Positions 31,959 to 43,289 are shown, counted from the stretch's first letter. The stretch: DNA of 64,000 nt from Nemertoderma westbladi (GCA_032718475.1 JAUCBJ010006696.1:10001-74000); one strand, 5' to 3'. The notes: generated from the letters alone by a model not told the origin. Translations and numbers: made by a program.

Positions 31959-32555
31959 GTTAGTTGTGAAACGAAACGCAGATAAATTGTATAATAAATA
32001 TATCCAGGTTTATGGTAACCCACTTCGGATGTAATGCTTGAAAATGAAATATGATCATATGAAAAGTACTAACACCTTTTATAGTTGGTGTACGTGTGAA
32101 GCATGGTGTAAACTATGCGATAATGTTACTGGCAACATGTTAGAGAACCTGTGGACAATTCACGACAAATAGAAATAAGTTTTGGAGGTATTTAAAAAAA
32201 ACGTAAATAGGAGGTACTTTGCACATAAGTGTGGGGCGAGCGACGAAAGTAAGCGAGCTTACTTCTCCTTACCTGCCTCCTTAAAGGATATTAATTATTT
32301 TCTAGTATAAGATTTAAATAATTATACTTAAAAATTATACAGCTGTAATCCCCATACAAAATTCCAATATAGTTTTTAATTAGCTCAAGAGATTTGCTTT
32401 CTTTATTTTTAATTGATCTAAACGTAATTAAGTTAAATGCTTTCAATCACTCTATACTTCCAGTCTCATTCCTTGGCATTCTTGATATTGCCTAGATGGG
32501 AAATATTCCAATCCTCTCACCACTTGCTTTATCTTGCACAATGATTGGCTGAATT

Positions 32556-35500
32556 TAATGGGGATTCTTTAGATATTAGCTAAATGATTTCGTTGAGGCA
32601 TTGACATGATAAATTAATATTTCAGTATCAATACTACTACTACTAGGATCGGCATGCTGCATTGCAGCTGCATTTTTAAGAATGCTGTGCCGGCTTGTCA
32701 ACAAAATTGCACCGCCACAACTCCCTATCACCCATGACATTTGCTAGATCATCCGCATCTTTAAGGCCAGTGTCCTTTAAGATGCGTCTCAAGAAAGTCA
32801 TGGGCTGTCCACCATGCTTATTCACTCCATGAGGCTGCCAAAGTACAAGATTATGCACTGGCTGGTCCTCACGGCGAAAGCAATGTCCTGCAAAGCGGAG
32901 GCGATTTTGTTCTAGTGTCAAGCTTGGGGGAACCAATGAGACACCTCCAATGTTATATAGTGTCTGGTTGGAGATGTGTGCATTGTACTTGACACAATGT
33001 ACCCGGCGTAGCATTCTTGTGAATGTGCCATCCAGAGATTTGGTGTCCTCAGCAGTTAGAGCCCAGCATGGACTCCCGTAGAGGAGTACTGGAACTACTG
33101 CTGCTCTAAATAATCGGACCTTAAGTTTCCGATTAATTCTAGGTGACTTCCAAATCCTGGAAAGCCTATTCAAGGCTGCCCATGCCTTTCCCTTACGTAT
33201 TCGAAGGTCCTCACCTGACTTCCGGATCCATGATCCCAGGTAACAGAAGTCGTCCACATGCTCAAGCATACCATCCTTTGAGCTTATGCTCATCCGATCA
33301 GAGACTTGCTGAGGACTTTCAAAGTTAACTGTCAGAATTTTGGTCTTTCTGGAGTTAATAAAAAGACCAACACTAGAAGCAGCATGTTCTAATGAGCTGA
33401 GGAGCCGCTGGGCTCCCTCTAATGATTCTGAGAGTACTCCTAAGTCATCAGCAAAGTCTAGATCAGTTAGGTACTTGGCAGGATTTCCTCGACTTCTGGA
33501 GCCAGTAGGTGGAGTTATCATCACCCCATCATCATTATGATGATCTAAGGACATGCGTAGAACATAGTCAACCACAATAATGAACAAGAATGGTGCAAGT
33601 GTGTCTCCTTGGAGGACGCCCCATAACACTTCAAATGGTTCTGTGTCACCGTCAACAGTAGACACAAATGTTGTCGAACCATCGTATACTGATCTGATTG
33701 CTGCAATAATTTCATCAGGAATCCCATATAATGAAAGTATGCTGAACATACGTGAGCGAGAGACTGAATCAAAGGCCTTGAAGAAGTCAACAAAGATAAC
33801 AGCCAGATGCCTGTCTTTCTTTTTTGATAACTCTTCAATTATCCTTCTAAGTGCCAAAATGGGCTCCATGGTCCCACGACCTTTACGGAACCCATTCTGA
33901 TTTCCACGTAGCAGTCTCTCAATGGGATCCCTGATGCGATTTAATAGAATTCTATTGTATAGTTTTGCAGCAATCGAGATCAATGAGATTCCCCGAAAAG
34001 AACCATAGAGTGTTAGGTTGCCCTTCTTGGGAACTGGCACCAACTTATTTGTTTTCATTTCTTGTGGGACTCTTGTTGTACGGTACATGTCTACTATGAT
34101 GGGATAGATGAGCTTTAAACACTCAGGTATTTTAAAGACCTCAGGGGGAACACCATCTACTCCACTGGCACGATTGGTCTTAATGCTCTTTGCAGCAGCC
34201 TTCACTTCTGCAAAGGAGATATCGCCAATGGGAATATCTGGGAGTACAGACTCAGACACTTTTACTTCTATAAAGTTATCAGGCAATACCCTGTCATTAT
34301 TGAGGAGCTTTTCAAAGTGGGCTTTCCAACCATTGAGGCGATCGGCTGGTGATTCAGCCTTAACCTTGGTGGTTGGTTGGCTTTTCCGCCCAGTAAGCAG
34401 ATTGATCGATTTCCATGCCTGGGATGATTGCCTGCTGTCGTCAGCATCATTGATGGCATCAACCTGTTGGTTTATTAGCTCCTGTAGATTAACAGAGTAC
34501 TGCCTGTTCAGGGACCTAGATGCAGCTTTAACTGCATTCTTGGCCGCTGTAGTCTGTTTGAGTCGGGACTCTTTCTGCGCCTTATGAAGGTCATTTCGGC
34601 ACTTCTGAATTTTGTTGTCAGTCCAGGGGGCCCTTTTCCTGTTTCGAGGGTATACAGGAACTGTTTCTGCAGCTGCTAACTTAACTGCTTCTGTAAAGGC
34701 AGTATAGCCCTCACAGTGATCTGCCGCCTCAGAGGCAAGAGCCTCATACCTGTTGCTCAGCTGTAGTGTGAAGCTGGATCTCACACTTGGCTGTTGCAAC
34801 AGAGAGGACCAGTCATGCCGTGGCAAGGCAGATTTCGTTGTTCTGCTAGCACGCAGACTAAGTCTTACCTTGGCCACAATAAGGCGGTGATCACTGGAGA
34901 AGGGTCGAAGTGTAAATGCATTACAGTCTTGTATAGAGCTCCTGTATTTCCTACGAAACAGAATATGGTCTATCTGGGACTTGTGACCACTGGGTCCACT
35001 ATGAGTCCATAGCTTTCCAGTTCGCTTCTTGAACTGGGTTCCAGCCGAAAACAATCCATTTCCAGAGATAAAATCCTGAAGATGGACAGAATTTCGGTTA
35101 ACACTATTGCTATAGACCCAGGGCGATGTAGGTGATTGATGCAGACTTGCATTAAAGTCTCCCAGGAATGTTAAGAATGCATGCTGATCCACTCCATCAG
35201 TTGCTGCTTGTAGATTGTGGTAGAAATTTTCCACCTCCTCTACAGGGGCAACACTAGTTGGAGAGTAGCACACAATCAGAACCACCTTAGGAAACTTCTT
35301 AGCCAGTCTTCCAGAACATGAGAAGTGGCAACGGATGATGCGGTTAGAGATTTGGTCTATTTTGTCTAATGCTGCATGTGCAGTTGGATTCATCAATAGA
35401 CCAATTCCACCATTGCCACTATCATCTGCTGACGCGAGGGCGAGTCGCCAACCGCCCCCCATGTCCTTAATCAGAACCTCATCAGTCTGTCCAGTCTGCA

Positions 35501-36474
35501 TTCGGTGCTCTTGAACACCCACTGCGCTAAGAGAAAGCTTATCTGCCAAGGCAGTCAGCTCACCTTGTCGCATTGGGGACCCGAGTGTTAGGGTGTTTAC
35601 TGAGGCTAGTCTAGTGACTTGCCTCAGATTCACCAATGGCTTTGTTGGTCGGGGTGGAACATGAGAGTAGCCTCCAACTCCAGAATCCCTCTCCCCATCA
35701 CAATCTGGCCTCCCTGGTGACCCAGGGTTTGGGCCAGAAAGGTCATCAGGAAAGGGACTCAAAGAATTGTTGGCTGCTCTCTCTCCAGTAGGGGGTGAGA
35801 CAGGCAGCCGGTCAGGAGTTAACTGACGCCTGTGAGGCCGATTGTGTCCGGTATTTCCACTGGCCTCTAGTGGCCGGACCTCCGCATTGCTAATGTAATC
35901 CATAGTGGGGGTTGGGGGGTGCTTTTTTGCCGAGTCAGCTCTCGGGGCAAATACCACACCCTGGTTTGCCATTCCACAGGGTGGGTGTCGCAATGGAATC
36001 AGATATGAGGCCCATCACCCATATCTACTCTGGCGTACATGACCCACCATTGGCTGTTGCAGCTCATCTGCTGGGTCATGCCCTGTACCCTTGCTGCCAG
36101 GTGCAGGTCGCAGTGAAGTGCCCTCAGAGTGGACATGAGAACACTCTACTCCTAACCAGCCATTGGTAGATCACCATCTGCCTGGTCAGGCCATATACCC
36201 CTGCAGCCAAGTATATGGGTCCTTAATCCAGGACCAAGGGCGTCCTTCTCCCAGAACGAAGGGGGTCCTAGTTACAGGACCAGATTTGCCCTAGTAAGAG
36301 GGTCTGGTCTATGCAGCTACAGGTGGCACCTCCTTTATGCTGCATGGAGGTGGCAAGTTTTCTTGATCAATGACCTAGAATACCTGACCTTAATGGGGAT
36401 TCTTTAGATATTAGCTAAATGATTTCGTTGAGGCATTGACATGATAAATTAATATTTCAGTATCAATACTACTA
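32556..36474 (-). mobile_element. LINE-1 copy with 84-bp target-site duplication
   Basis: The body is 32640-36390, flanked by perfect 84-bp direct repeats (32556-32639 and 36391-36474; both start TAATGGGGATTCTTTAGATA). Minus orientation. The 5' part has ~420 bases of leader before the ORF; the 3' end is short and finishes in a TAGTAGTAG-type tail, not poly(A). A single APE-RT ORF and a microsatellite-like tail fit the RTE clade or a relative. The intact ORF and identical duplications mean a recent insertion, antisense to the channel gene. Confidence 0.88.
32676..35972 (-). CDS. LINE endonuclease-reverse transcriptase, 1098 aa
   Basis: The ATG at 35970-35972 (MANQGV) is the first in frame. 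A Pro/Ser-rich N-terminus of ~125 residues precedes an APE-type endonuclease (N in ASVNTLTLG, E in VQEHRMQ, FLGDFNAS, SDHRLIVA). The RT domain follows with SLISIAAKLYNRILLNRI, VDFFKAFDSV, GVLQGDTLAPFLF and the catalytic FADDLGVL. The tail has a RLRFAGHCFRRED segment and a final region ending in DRELWRCNFV, common in such elements. It nicks target DNA and primes reverse transcription there. No frameshift or stop is seen. Confidence 0.9.
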   Translation of the reverse strand: MANQGVVFAPRADSAKKHPPTPTMDYISNAEVRPLEASGNTGHNRPHRRQLTPDRLPVSPPTGERAANNSLSPFPDDLSGPNPGSPGRPDCDGERDSGVGGYSHVPPRPTKPLVNLRQVTRLASVNTLTLGSPMRQGELTALADKLSLSAVGVQEHRMQTGQTDEVLIKDMGGGWRLALASADDSGNGGIGLLMNPTAHAALDKIDQISNRIIRCHFSCSGRLAKKFPKVVLIVCYSPTSVAPVEEVENFYHNLQAATDGVDQHAFLTFLGDFNASLHQSPTSPWVYSNSVNRNSVHLQDFISGNGLFSAGTQFKKRTGKLWTHSGPSGHKSQIDHILFRRKYRSSIQDCNAFTLRPFSSDHRLIVAKVRLSLRASRTTKSALPRHDWSSLLQQPSVRSSFTLQLSNRYEALASEAADHCEGYTAFTEAVKLAAAETVPVYPRNRKRAPWTDNKIQKCRNDLHKAQKESRLKQTTAAKNAVKAASRSLNRQYSVNLQELINQQVDAINDADDSRQSSQAWKSINLLTGRKSQPTTKVKAESPADRLNGWKAHFEKLLNNDRVLPDNFIEVKVSESVLPDIPIGDISFAEVKAAAKSIKTNRASGVDGVPPEVFKIPECLKLIYPIIVDMYRTTRVPQEMKTNKLVPVPKKGNLTLYGSFRGISLISIAAKLYNRILLNRIRDPIERLLRGNQNGFRKGRGTMEPILALRRIIEELSKKKDRHLAVIFVDFFKAFDSVSRSRMFSILSLYGIPDEIIAAIRSVYDGSTTFVSTVDGDTEPFEVLWGVLQGDTLAPFLFIIVVDYVLRMSLDHHNDDGVMITPPTGSRSRGNPAKYLTDLDFADDLGVLSESLEGAQRLLSSLEHAASSVGLFINSRKTKILTVNFESPQQVSDRMSISSKDGMLEHVDDFCYLGSWIRKSGEDLRIRKGKAWAALNRLSRIWKSPRINRKLKVRLFRAAVVPVLLYGSPCWALTAEDTKSLDGTFTRMLRRVHCVKYNAHISNQTLYNIGGVSLVPPSLTLEQNRLRFAGHCFRREDQPVHNLVLWQPHGVNKHGGQPMTFLRRILKDTGLKDADDLANVMGDRELWRCNFVDKPAQHS

Positions 36475-36667
36475 TCGGCATAAGGTAAAGGGGAACTTTC
36501 CTTTCTTCTTTCTTCTTATAGGCGGTTTGGTTAAATTTCTTATTTATTTATTTAAATTTCTTAAGTACCGATTTTAGGATAGAATTGCTCAATTTTAATC
36601 TGTATCTGATAACTGAGCTTCGTCCTGCGCGATGGCCCCACGGACGTGTACATAAGAATGTACAATG
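36475..36667. other. Short intronic spacer
   Basis: Unique AT-rich sequence between the LINE target duplication and the MITE. No feature seen. Confidence 0.5.
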
Positions 36668-36971
36668 TACCGGGTGTTCCATAATGATTGCCCCCCCCCC
36701 TGGCCAGCCGAAACTGCCAGACATGCACCTTAGTGTAATATATCATTCGAAAGAGGATTTAATTCTGAGCTTGCATGCAAAAATTTAGGGTCCAATACAA
36801 AAGTATAAAAATTTTATAGGCTTTTCTTTAAACCATATCGTACTTTTCAATATTTGTGATTTAATCACAATTTAAAAAAATATAATTTATCCAGTGTTAG
36901 TCATCAGCTTTATAGCCGCTACGTTTCCCCTTTGCAGCACGGGAAGCTCCTTGATAGTGGCAAAGGATGTT

Positions 36972-36987
36972 GGCCCTTAAAAGGGCC
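36972..36987 (-). terminator. Histone-mRNA-type 3' stem-loop (candidate)
   Basis: On the minus strand, GGCCCTTTTAAGGGCC fits the histone 3' stem-loop pattern GGYYYTTHTHARRRCC: a 6-bp stem and a TTTA loop, preceded by ACCAAAAC and followed by AACA. It lies 24 bases after the stop of the small ORF at 37012-37113. No histone coding sequence is present, so this may be coincidence or a captured gene end. Confidence 0.4.
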
Positions 36988-37011
36988 GTTTTGGTTTGAG
37001 TTCAGTTTTGA

Positions 37012-37113
37012 TTATGCCACAGAATCACGATCCTCTCTAAAAGTAACATCTCTGATCCTGTCAATCCTACGTTTTTCTTCAGAGTCATCAAAGATTGCTC
37101 TGGAACTTGTCAT
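37012..37113 (-). CDS. 33-aa charged ORF ahead of the stem-loop (candidate)
   Basis: ATG at 37111-37113, with an in-frame TAA three codons upstream. The product is short and charged (MTSSRAIFDDSEEKRR...). A possible 3' splice site (GGCCTAACAG) precedes it. Not recognised as any histone or other family. It may be the last coding bit of a captured gene or chance. Confidence 0.25.
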   Translation of the reverse strand: MTSSRAIFDDSEEKRRIDRIRDVTFREDRDSVA

Positions 37114-37497
37114 TTTCCATTATCAATTACTTCTGTTAGGCCTAATTCAGTAAAATTACCAAAGAAACACTAATACCGGTAACTGAATACTGTAATTGCG
37201 ATACAGCAAAAGTCAGGCAGTAATAACTGTTTAAACAGGGTTGCAAATCTGGTGACTAACGCTGGATAAATTATATTTTTTTAAATTGTGATTGAATCAC
37301 AAATATTGAAAAGTAAGATAGGATTAAAGAATAGCCTATAAAATTTTTATACTTTTGTATTGGACCCTAAATTTTTGCATGCAAGCTCAGAATTAAATTC
37401 TCTTTCGAATGATATATTACACTAAGGTGCATGTCTGGCAGTTTTGGCTGGCCAGGGGGGGGGGGGGGGGGGGGCAATCATTATGGAACACCCGGTA

Positions 37498-38943
37498 TGT
37501 TAGCTTATTCAATTCCGCTAACCACCCCATAAAGTGAGGTTTAAGCAATATTGGGGAACACGAGGTCGACTATCAATCAACCTCGTGTCACCCCAACAAA
37601 GTGGGAAGGAGAAACCCCAGAGAACACACACACAATAGGGTCAGGGGTTACACCCCTGAGAGAGAGGGAATAGCAGGGGTAAAGGGAAACACTCCAACGG
37701 AGGTAGAAAGGTGACAAATGAGTTATTAGCCAATGGGGGGAAGGCATCGGCTGAGTAGTGTAATGCGGCCAACCGGTGCAATATATTACAGTTTCACGGT
37801 ATCATTCATTCACTTGTAGTAAGTCAGCTAGTTAGGACAGTAGCAGAACTCTAATTACCGTCTCCGTCTGCTGTCAGCAATATATCATTATTTACCGGTA
37901 CATTACATCAAACATCAACTATTCGTGCTATTATCTTTTATCATATCCTGAACATATATACACCGATCAATCAATAACTCAGAACTCTTTCATACACACA
38001 CGGCGGGGACGTGTAAATTAGAAACCGGATAAACCGGGATCCTCAGTGGATCCCGTCACACGGTACATAAGAACCAACTGTTTGTTGTTCCAACTGCTTT
38101 TCAACTTTAGTTGTCTTTTCACCTCACCTTGCATTGATACCATTGTACAGTTGGATATCTAGTGTGATAGTACCAGAAATACAACGAATTATGTTGAGTT
38201 ACGAAGTGGTAATTACGTATAGCAGGTATCAGCAATCCGTCGATTACGGCTCGGATAAAAAGGTAATTTTGTGGAATAAAACACACACACAATTGTATGC
38301 ACAAACTATCCCGCAGTCTAATGTGAAAGGTCAAGTGTTGGATCAGCACGGAAAGTCCGAGTACGAGTAACATTGATAACGTGGAATGACTTCTGACTTC
38401 TGGAACTGAACGTCAATGATGAAAAGTCCTGATCAATCTACTATTGGGACAGTTGTCCCAATAGGACGGGTATCGTTGCCCCTTTGGGCTTTAATTTACA
38501 GTTGGAATTCAACTAATAGACTCAATATTCCACTGTTTCCGCTAGCCTTTAATTAAAGGCTAGCTTGAAATTGAAAGCTTTAGCTAGCTTTTAAAGGCTT
38601 TAATATTTTAATATTTTATTTATATTTTAATATTTCAAATATGTTATTTCCCATTAGGGCTACTGTAACCAGTTACAGTAGGGCCACATGTCTACTAAAC
38701 AATAAATGTCCTCCCATTTCATTGCTTTTAATCCGTTCAAGTTGAAACGTGGCAGAAATGTACTATCAGCTGTATCTTTCAAAGAAGGCTAATCCGTCAC
38801 AGTTATCCGGTCTGCCGGTAGAGGGCGAAATGTCTGAAGGTAATAATGGAAAGGAAATTATTAAATTGAAATTGGAATTAAATTGAAGTCCTTCTCCGTC
38901 CCTTGACATATGTAAAATAAAATTCGCTGCGTCTTTGTGGGAC
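37498..38943. other. Intronic spacer with three near-perfect palindromes
   Basis: No coding gene. Palindromes lie at 38441-38464 (arms CTATTGGGAC), 38541-38564 (arms GCTAGCCTTTAA, perfect) and 38660-38681 (arms CTACTGTAAC). Role unknown. Confidence 0.6.
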
Positions 38944-38944
38944 G

Positions 38945-40010
38945 CTACTACTAGGATCGGCATGCTGCATTGCAGCTGCATTTTTGAGAATGCTGTGCCG
39001 GCTTATCGACAAAATTTCACCGCCACAACTCCCTATCACCCATGACATTTGCTAGATCATCCGCATCTTCAAGGCCAGTATCCTTTAAGATGCGTCTCAA
39101 GAAAGTCATGGGCTACACCATCTACTCCACTTAAAGCTCTTTGCAGCAGCCTTCACTTCTGCAAAGGAGATATCACCAATGGGAATATCTGGGAGTACAG
39201 ACTCAGACACTTTTACTTCTATAAAGTTATCAGGCAATACCCTGTCATTATTGATGATCTTTTCAAAGTGGACCTTCCAACCTTTGAGGCGATTGATTCA
39301 GCCTTAACCTTGGTGGTTGGTTGGTTTTTTCGACCAGCAAGCAAGTTGATCGATCTCCATGCCTGGGATGATTGCCTGCAGTAGCAGTAGCAGATTGCCT
39401 ACTCTCTCCAGTAGGGGGTGAGACAGGCAGCCGGTCAGGAGATAACTGACGCCTGTGAGGCTGATTGTGTCCAGTCATTCCACTGGCCTCTAGTGGCTGG
39501 ACCTCCGCATTACTAATGTAATCCATAGTGGGGGTTGGGGGGTGCTTTTTTGCCGAGTCAGCTCTCGGGGCAAATACCACACCCTGGTTTGCCATTCCAC
39601 AGGGTGGGTGTCGCAGTGGAGTCAGATATGAGGCCCATCACCCATATCTACTCTGGCGCACATGACCCATCATTGGCTGTGCAGCTCATCTGCTGGGTCA
39701 TGCCCAGTACCCCTGCTGCCAGGTGCAGGTCGGAGTGAAGTGCACTCAGAGTGGACATGAGAACACTCTACTCCTGACCAGCCATTGGTAGATAACCATC
39801 TGCCTGGCCAGGCCATATACCCCTGCAGCCAAGTATATGGGTCCTTAATCCAGGACCAAGGGCATCCTTATCCCAGAACGAAGGGGGTCCTAGTTACAGG
39901 ACCAGATTTGCCCTAGTAAGAGGGTCTATGCAGCTACAGGTGGCACCTCCTTTATGCTGCATGGAGGTGGCAAGTTTTCTTGATCAATGACCTAGAATAC
40001 CTGACCTGAC
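38945..40010 (-). mobile_element. Internally deleted LINE copy
   Basis: The 3' end (38945-39112 matches 32643-32809), a piece of the ORF (39113-39375 matches parts of 34147-34432) and the 5' end (39404-40010 matches 35790-36390) of the LINE above are joined with large deletions. The remaining frame (39263-39595) encodes only the N-terminus. Non-functional. Confidence 0.85.
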
Positions 40011-40749
40011 CTGCTCCATCTTTATTTCTTAAGTTTGCTGCTAGAGCGCGAACTACGCGAACTATGAACTACTATGACCTACTATAGATACGACCCGCCA
40101 AGCTGCTGAAAGGCCCATAAATTTAGTGGGCCAGTTATTTATCTTAGTTAGAATCCCTGAAACAATAGGTCTAGCGCGTCGAAAGTACTTGTCCCTAACT
40201 AAAATTATATCCACTTTCAGATGAGACAAATAAAAAGGTAATAGCTCCAGTAAGTTTTCGAGATATGAGGCATTCCTGGCACCCATACCATTTCGGAACC
40301 TTTCGGAATTGATAAAAATTACACAAAATACATCATCCTTCAAAGACTTTGGTATAACCATGAAACCATACTACGCTTTTTGGTTTTTTTATTCATTATT
40401 AGTAATCGAAATCGAGATTAGATGGAAGCAAAATTTCCATTCCTTCTACTTCTGTTTCTGTACTACAGTACTGGTCCGGTAATGCAGTGTATTATTCCGT
40501 ATGTGCATTGCTCACTGCACTGCACTGCACTGCACTACAACTGGTATGTTGACATTCCATTAGTAAACTATAAACTCAAGGTTTTTTTATTAGATAGCAG
40601 AAGTGATCAGTCAGAATTCAGCAGTGCACCATATCGGTACACCATTCCATTACACACCAATGATAGTTGTTATTGTAATTATAATCACCAGCACATTGGT
40701 GCTATATGGTAGCTGCAGTTTTAATAGCGACCTACCAGTACCGCACTAA
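40011..40749. other. Intronic spacer
   Basis: No gene seen. A short CACTG/CTGCA microsatellite lies at about 40508-40536. Confidence 0.5.
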
Positions 40750-41079
40750 GTTCCTACTTCTAGAAACCCAAGTAAATCCATCTATGATCCGGAACTGGAG
40801 ATCCATGACCCTACGAGAAATCACGGTTTGTCCACCATTAACCTGGAGATCAGTGAAGTTCCTCCTTCGAGAAATCCCAGCGAATCCATCGATGATCGAG
40901 ATCCGGTACTGGTACGGCGGATCCATGACGTTGCTAGAAAACCCGGAATTTCTGCGAAAAATCCGGAGATCATTGAAGTTCCTTCATCGAGGAATCCTGG
41001 TGATTCCGTTGAAAATCGACAAGAAACAACTTTTGTGCCTGAACTCCTGGCCCAGGCGAGAGAAGCTTTGACAAGGTGA
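40750..41079 (+). CDS. Coding-like stretch with three EVPxSRNP repeats (possible terminal exon)
   Basis: One frame is open from 40750 (after TAA) to a TGA at 41077-41079. It contains three diverged 36-40-residue repeats beginning VPTSRNP, EVPPSRNP and EVPSSRNP, ending in ELLAQAREALTR. Conservation of the motif while DNA has drifted suggests past coding selection. AG acceptors lie just upstream. No family recognised; it could be an exon of an unseen gene, an alternative 3' exon, or part of an old repeat. Confidence 0.35.
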   Translation, partial: VPTSRNPSKSIYDPELEIHDPTRNHGLSTINLEISEVPPSRNPSESIDDRDPVLVRRIHDVARKPGISAKNPEIIEVPSSRNPGDSVENRQETTFVPELLAQAREALTR

Positions 41080-41093
41080 CACAATCAATTGAT

Positions 41094-41450
41094 ATATTTG
41101 ATGGTTTTCAAAAAATTTGGTGCTAGCACCACATTTTGCACCCACTTCCGAAAAATACAAGTTTGAGATGTCTAGTTCGATAATTATATATTCCATTGAA
41201 TTCAGAACAGCCATAAACCTCTAAAACGCAAGAAATAAATTGTCACAAGCAATTTTATCTATTGAATGGATTTTCAAAATTTCGTCCTAGCACCAAAATT
41301 TGCACACAGCACCGAAAAATACCAGTTTGATACGCTTGGTGCAACTCTTATATATTTCATCGAAACCATAACCCCAAAAAACCCCAATTGCGTAAAAAAC
41401 AAGTTTCAAACAATCAATTTACAAAATTGACATATTTCAAAATTTGGTGC
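41094..41450. repeat. ~163-bp satellite, second locus
   Basis: Repeat landmarks at about 41115, 41278 and 41442 give a ~163-base period. 41247-41450 closely matches 1-205. BEL-2 starts inside a unit; the satellite does not resume after BEL-2. Confidence 0.85.
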
Positions 41451-41810
41451 TGTAAGCGGATTCGATTCCACTTCATTGCCCACCAGAAAATGGGACTAGT
41501 GGCATTTTAGCAATATGTTGGGGATACGAGATTACCGAGATTACTGGTTTACCGGTTGTGTTATTCAGTTCAGTGAGTGCAGACCAGTCATAGTTAATGA
41601 CCGCCACCGCCATACCGGTAACAATTAATCTGTATTTTCTGCTTTATATTCGTGACGTGCTATTTATCGACAATATTAATTAATATCGAGAGACAACAGG
41701 AACTTTCACTGTTTTTCCCAAATGGCCTCGGCCAAAGCTAGTAGCACGATCCCCAGCAGAACGGTGACGCATACATTTCTAACCCAGTCGGGATCTCCAA
41801 TCCCGTCACA
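41451..41810 (+). repeat. BEL-2 5' LTR (short)
   Basis: 360 bp, TGTAAGCGGATTCGATTCCA ... CCCGTCACA. The start and end match the 3' LTR, but about 240 bp present there are missing. Confidence 0.75.
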
Positions 41811-41866
41811 GTCATTAACTCTACCACCTGCCAATAAACTGTGACTGCAAGAACAAAGAGATCGAG

Positions 41867-43289
41867 ATGAGCGATAGGGAGCCCCGATTATCAGAGGGAG
41901 AGAGGACGCTGCCGCGGACCCCGGACGATACCAACCAAACGATCCGTGAGACCGCGACGAGACGGTATCGGCCTGCCACACCGGATTCGCCGATGAGAGA
42001 TGATCCGGCTACCCAAGCGGAGGGCGGCCGTCAACCACGAGGGAGAGACGAGTCTACGCACGACGGCGGTTGGGGTACCAAAGTCGCCGGCCAGCCACAG
42101 GCCGAGGGCGACGGACGGCCCACCGGAACAGCGACGGTGGGGCCGCCGGTACGACGCCGGACTAGGAGAGGAGGAGGAGTCGGCGAAGAGGATGTCGGGA
42201 CGAGTGATCGGCTACGACAGGCCTATAACGCAACCAAGAAACTGCTCAAGGAGGCCAAAGAAGGGAGAAAGGTAGACCAGCCTAAACTACATCAGAGGCT
42301 AAGTGAGTCGAATAAACATTTTCGATATTTAGTCCGTTTTGGACAGGGAGAACTGGCGAGTGAGAGAGCGAGGGGGGTCGCCACCGAACTGTTTGAATTG
42401 TGGCGATCCGGGGTAATGGAGCCTGAGTTAGTGTACGTAGGGCCTTACTTAGTGGATGCTAGGGGAATTAAGGTAGTGGGTTGGGCGGATCCGCACGACG
42501 GCGAACCCGAGGTTAACCCCGAGGATTCGGTGTCGTCGGTCAGTGAGAACCCCAGAAAGCGGGGGAAAGTTAGTAGGACAGAGAGGCGACGGGAGTCCGT
42601 CGCGACCAATAAGTCCGCTACATCCTCCGCAAAAGCAAGAAGGGTGTTAGAGATCGATCTGGCGTGTCAACTAGACCTTGTGGCACTGGATCAGCAGGAG
42701 TTGGAGAGGCAACTGGACGAGGGAACCGCGTTATTAGAGAAAGAGAGAGAGTTAGCGAGGGAATGTAGAGAGAGGGCCGAGAGGGTGGCGAGAAACTGTA
42801 GGGAGCGGGAGGAGAGAGAGATAAACGAGCGCGAGGAGCGGGAGGCGAGAATAGAGAAAGAGCGCAAAGAGCGAGAAACGGAAGAGGCAGCGAGGATAGG
42901 GAGGGAAACGAACGAACGTAAAGAGCGAGAAGCGAGAGAAGTAGCGAGGGCAGAGAGAGAAACGAACGAGCGTAGAGAGCGGGAGGCGGGGGAGGCAGAA
43001 TTGGTCGAACCAGAGTTTGAGAGAGGACAGAGAGAGAGAGAGAGCGGGAAAGCGTGTGCAGGATGATATGCATGCCCGGCTGAGGGGGCTTATGCAATAC
43101 CAGGCGAAGCAAAAGCGCCGGTTAGAACTGGCGCAGTTGGGATTATCGGAGAGTGAGGCCGGTTCGGGTAGTGTTTACGAGGAGCCCGAAGTAATGGAAA
43201 TGTTTGTTAATACCCCACTTACAGGCACCGGGCGACAGACCCAGGACTGGTGTAACCGTACGGGCGTGGGGGGGGGGGGGGGGGGGTAA
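41867..43289 (+). pseudogene. BEL-2 ORF1: coiled-coil protein, frameshifted
   Basis: An ATG at 41867 opens 399 residues: a basic, Gly/Arg-rich N-terminus, a helical segment, then a highly charged Glu/Arg coiled coil with imperfect NEREEREAR-type repeats. The frame ends at 43066, but coiled-coil coding continues in another frame (43017-43289), so one frameshift near 43030-43060 is likely. It corresponds in position and character to ORF1 of BEL-1. No enzymatic domain. Confidence 0.7.

Larger units (their letters stand above)
36670..37495. mobile_element. 826-bp TA-flanked MITE with ~235-bp inverted repeats
   Basis: Ends are CCGGGTGTTCCATAATGATTG and its reverse complement, with TA at 36668-36669 and 37496-37497. 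Arms 36670-36905 and 37244-37495 pair along their length; the C-run in one arm corresponds to a G20 run in the other. TA duplication suggests a Tc1/mariner-type MITE. The ~340-bp interior is not repetitive and carries a small ORF plus a histone-type stem-loop on the minus strand. Confidence 0.82.

Noticed and set aside
42618-43112. Antisense Leu/Ser/Pro-rich frame opposite BEL-2 ORF1
   Set aside because: It mirrors the Glu/Arg repeat codons of the sense coiled coil.
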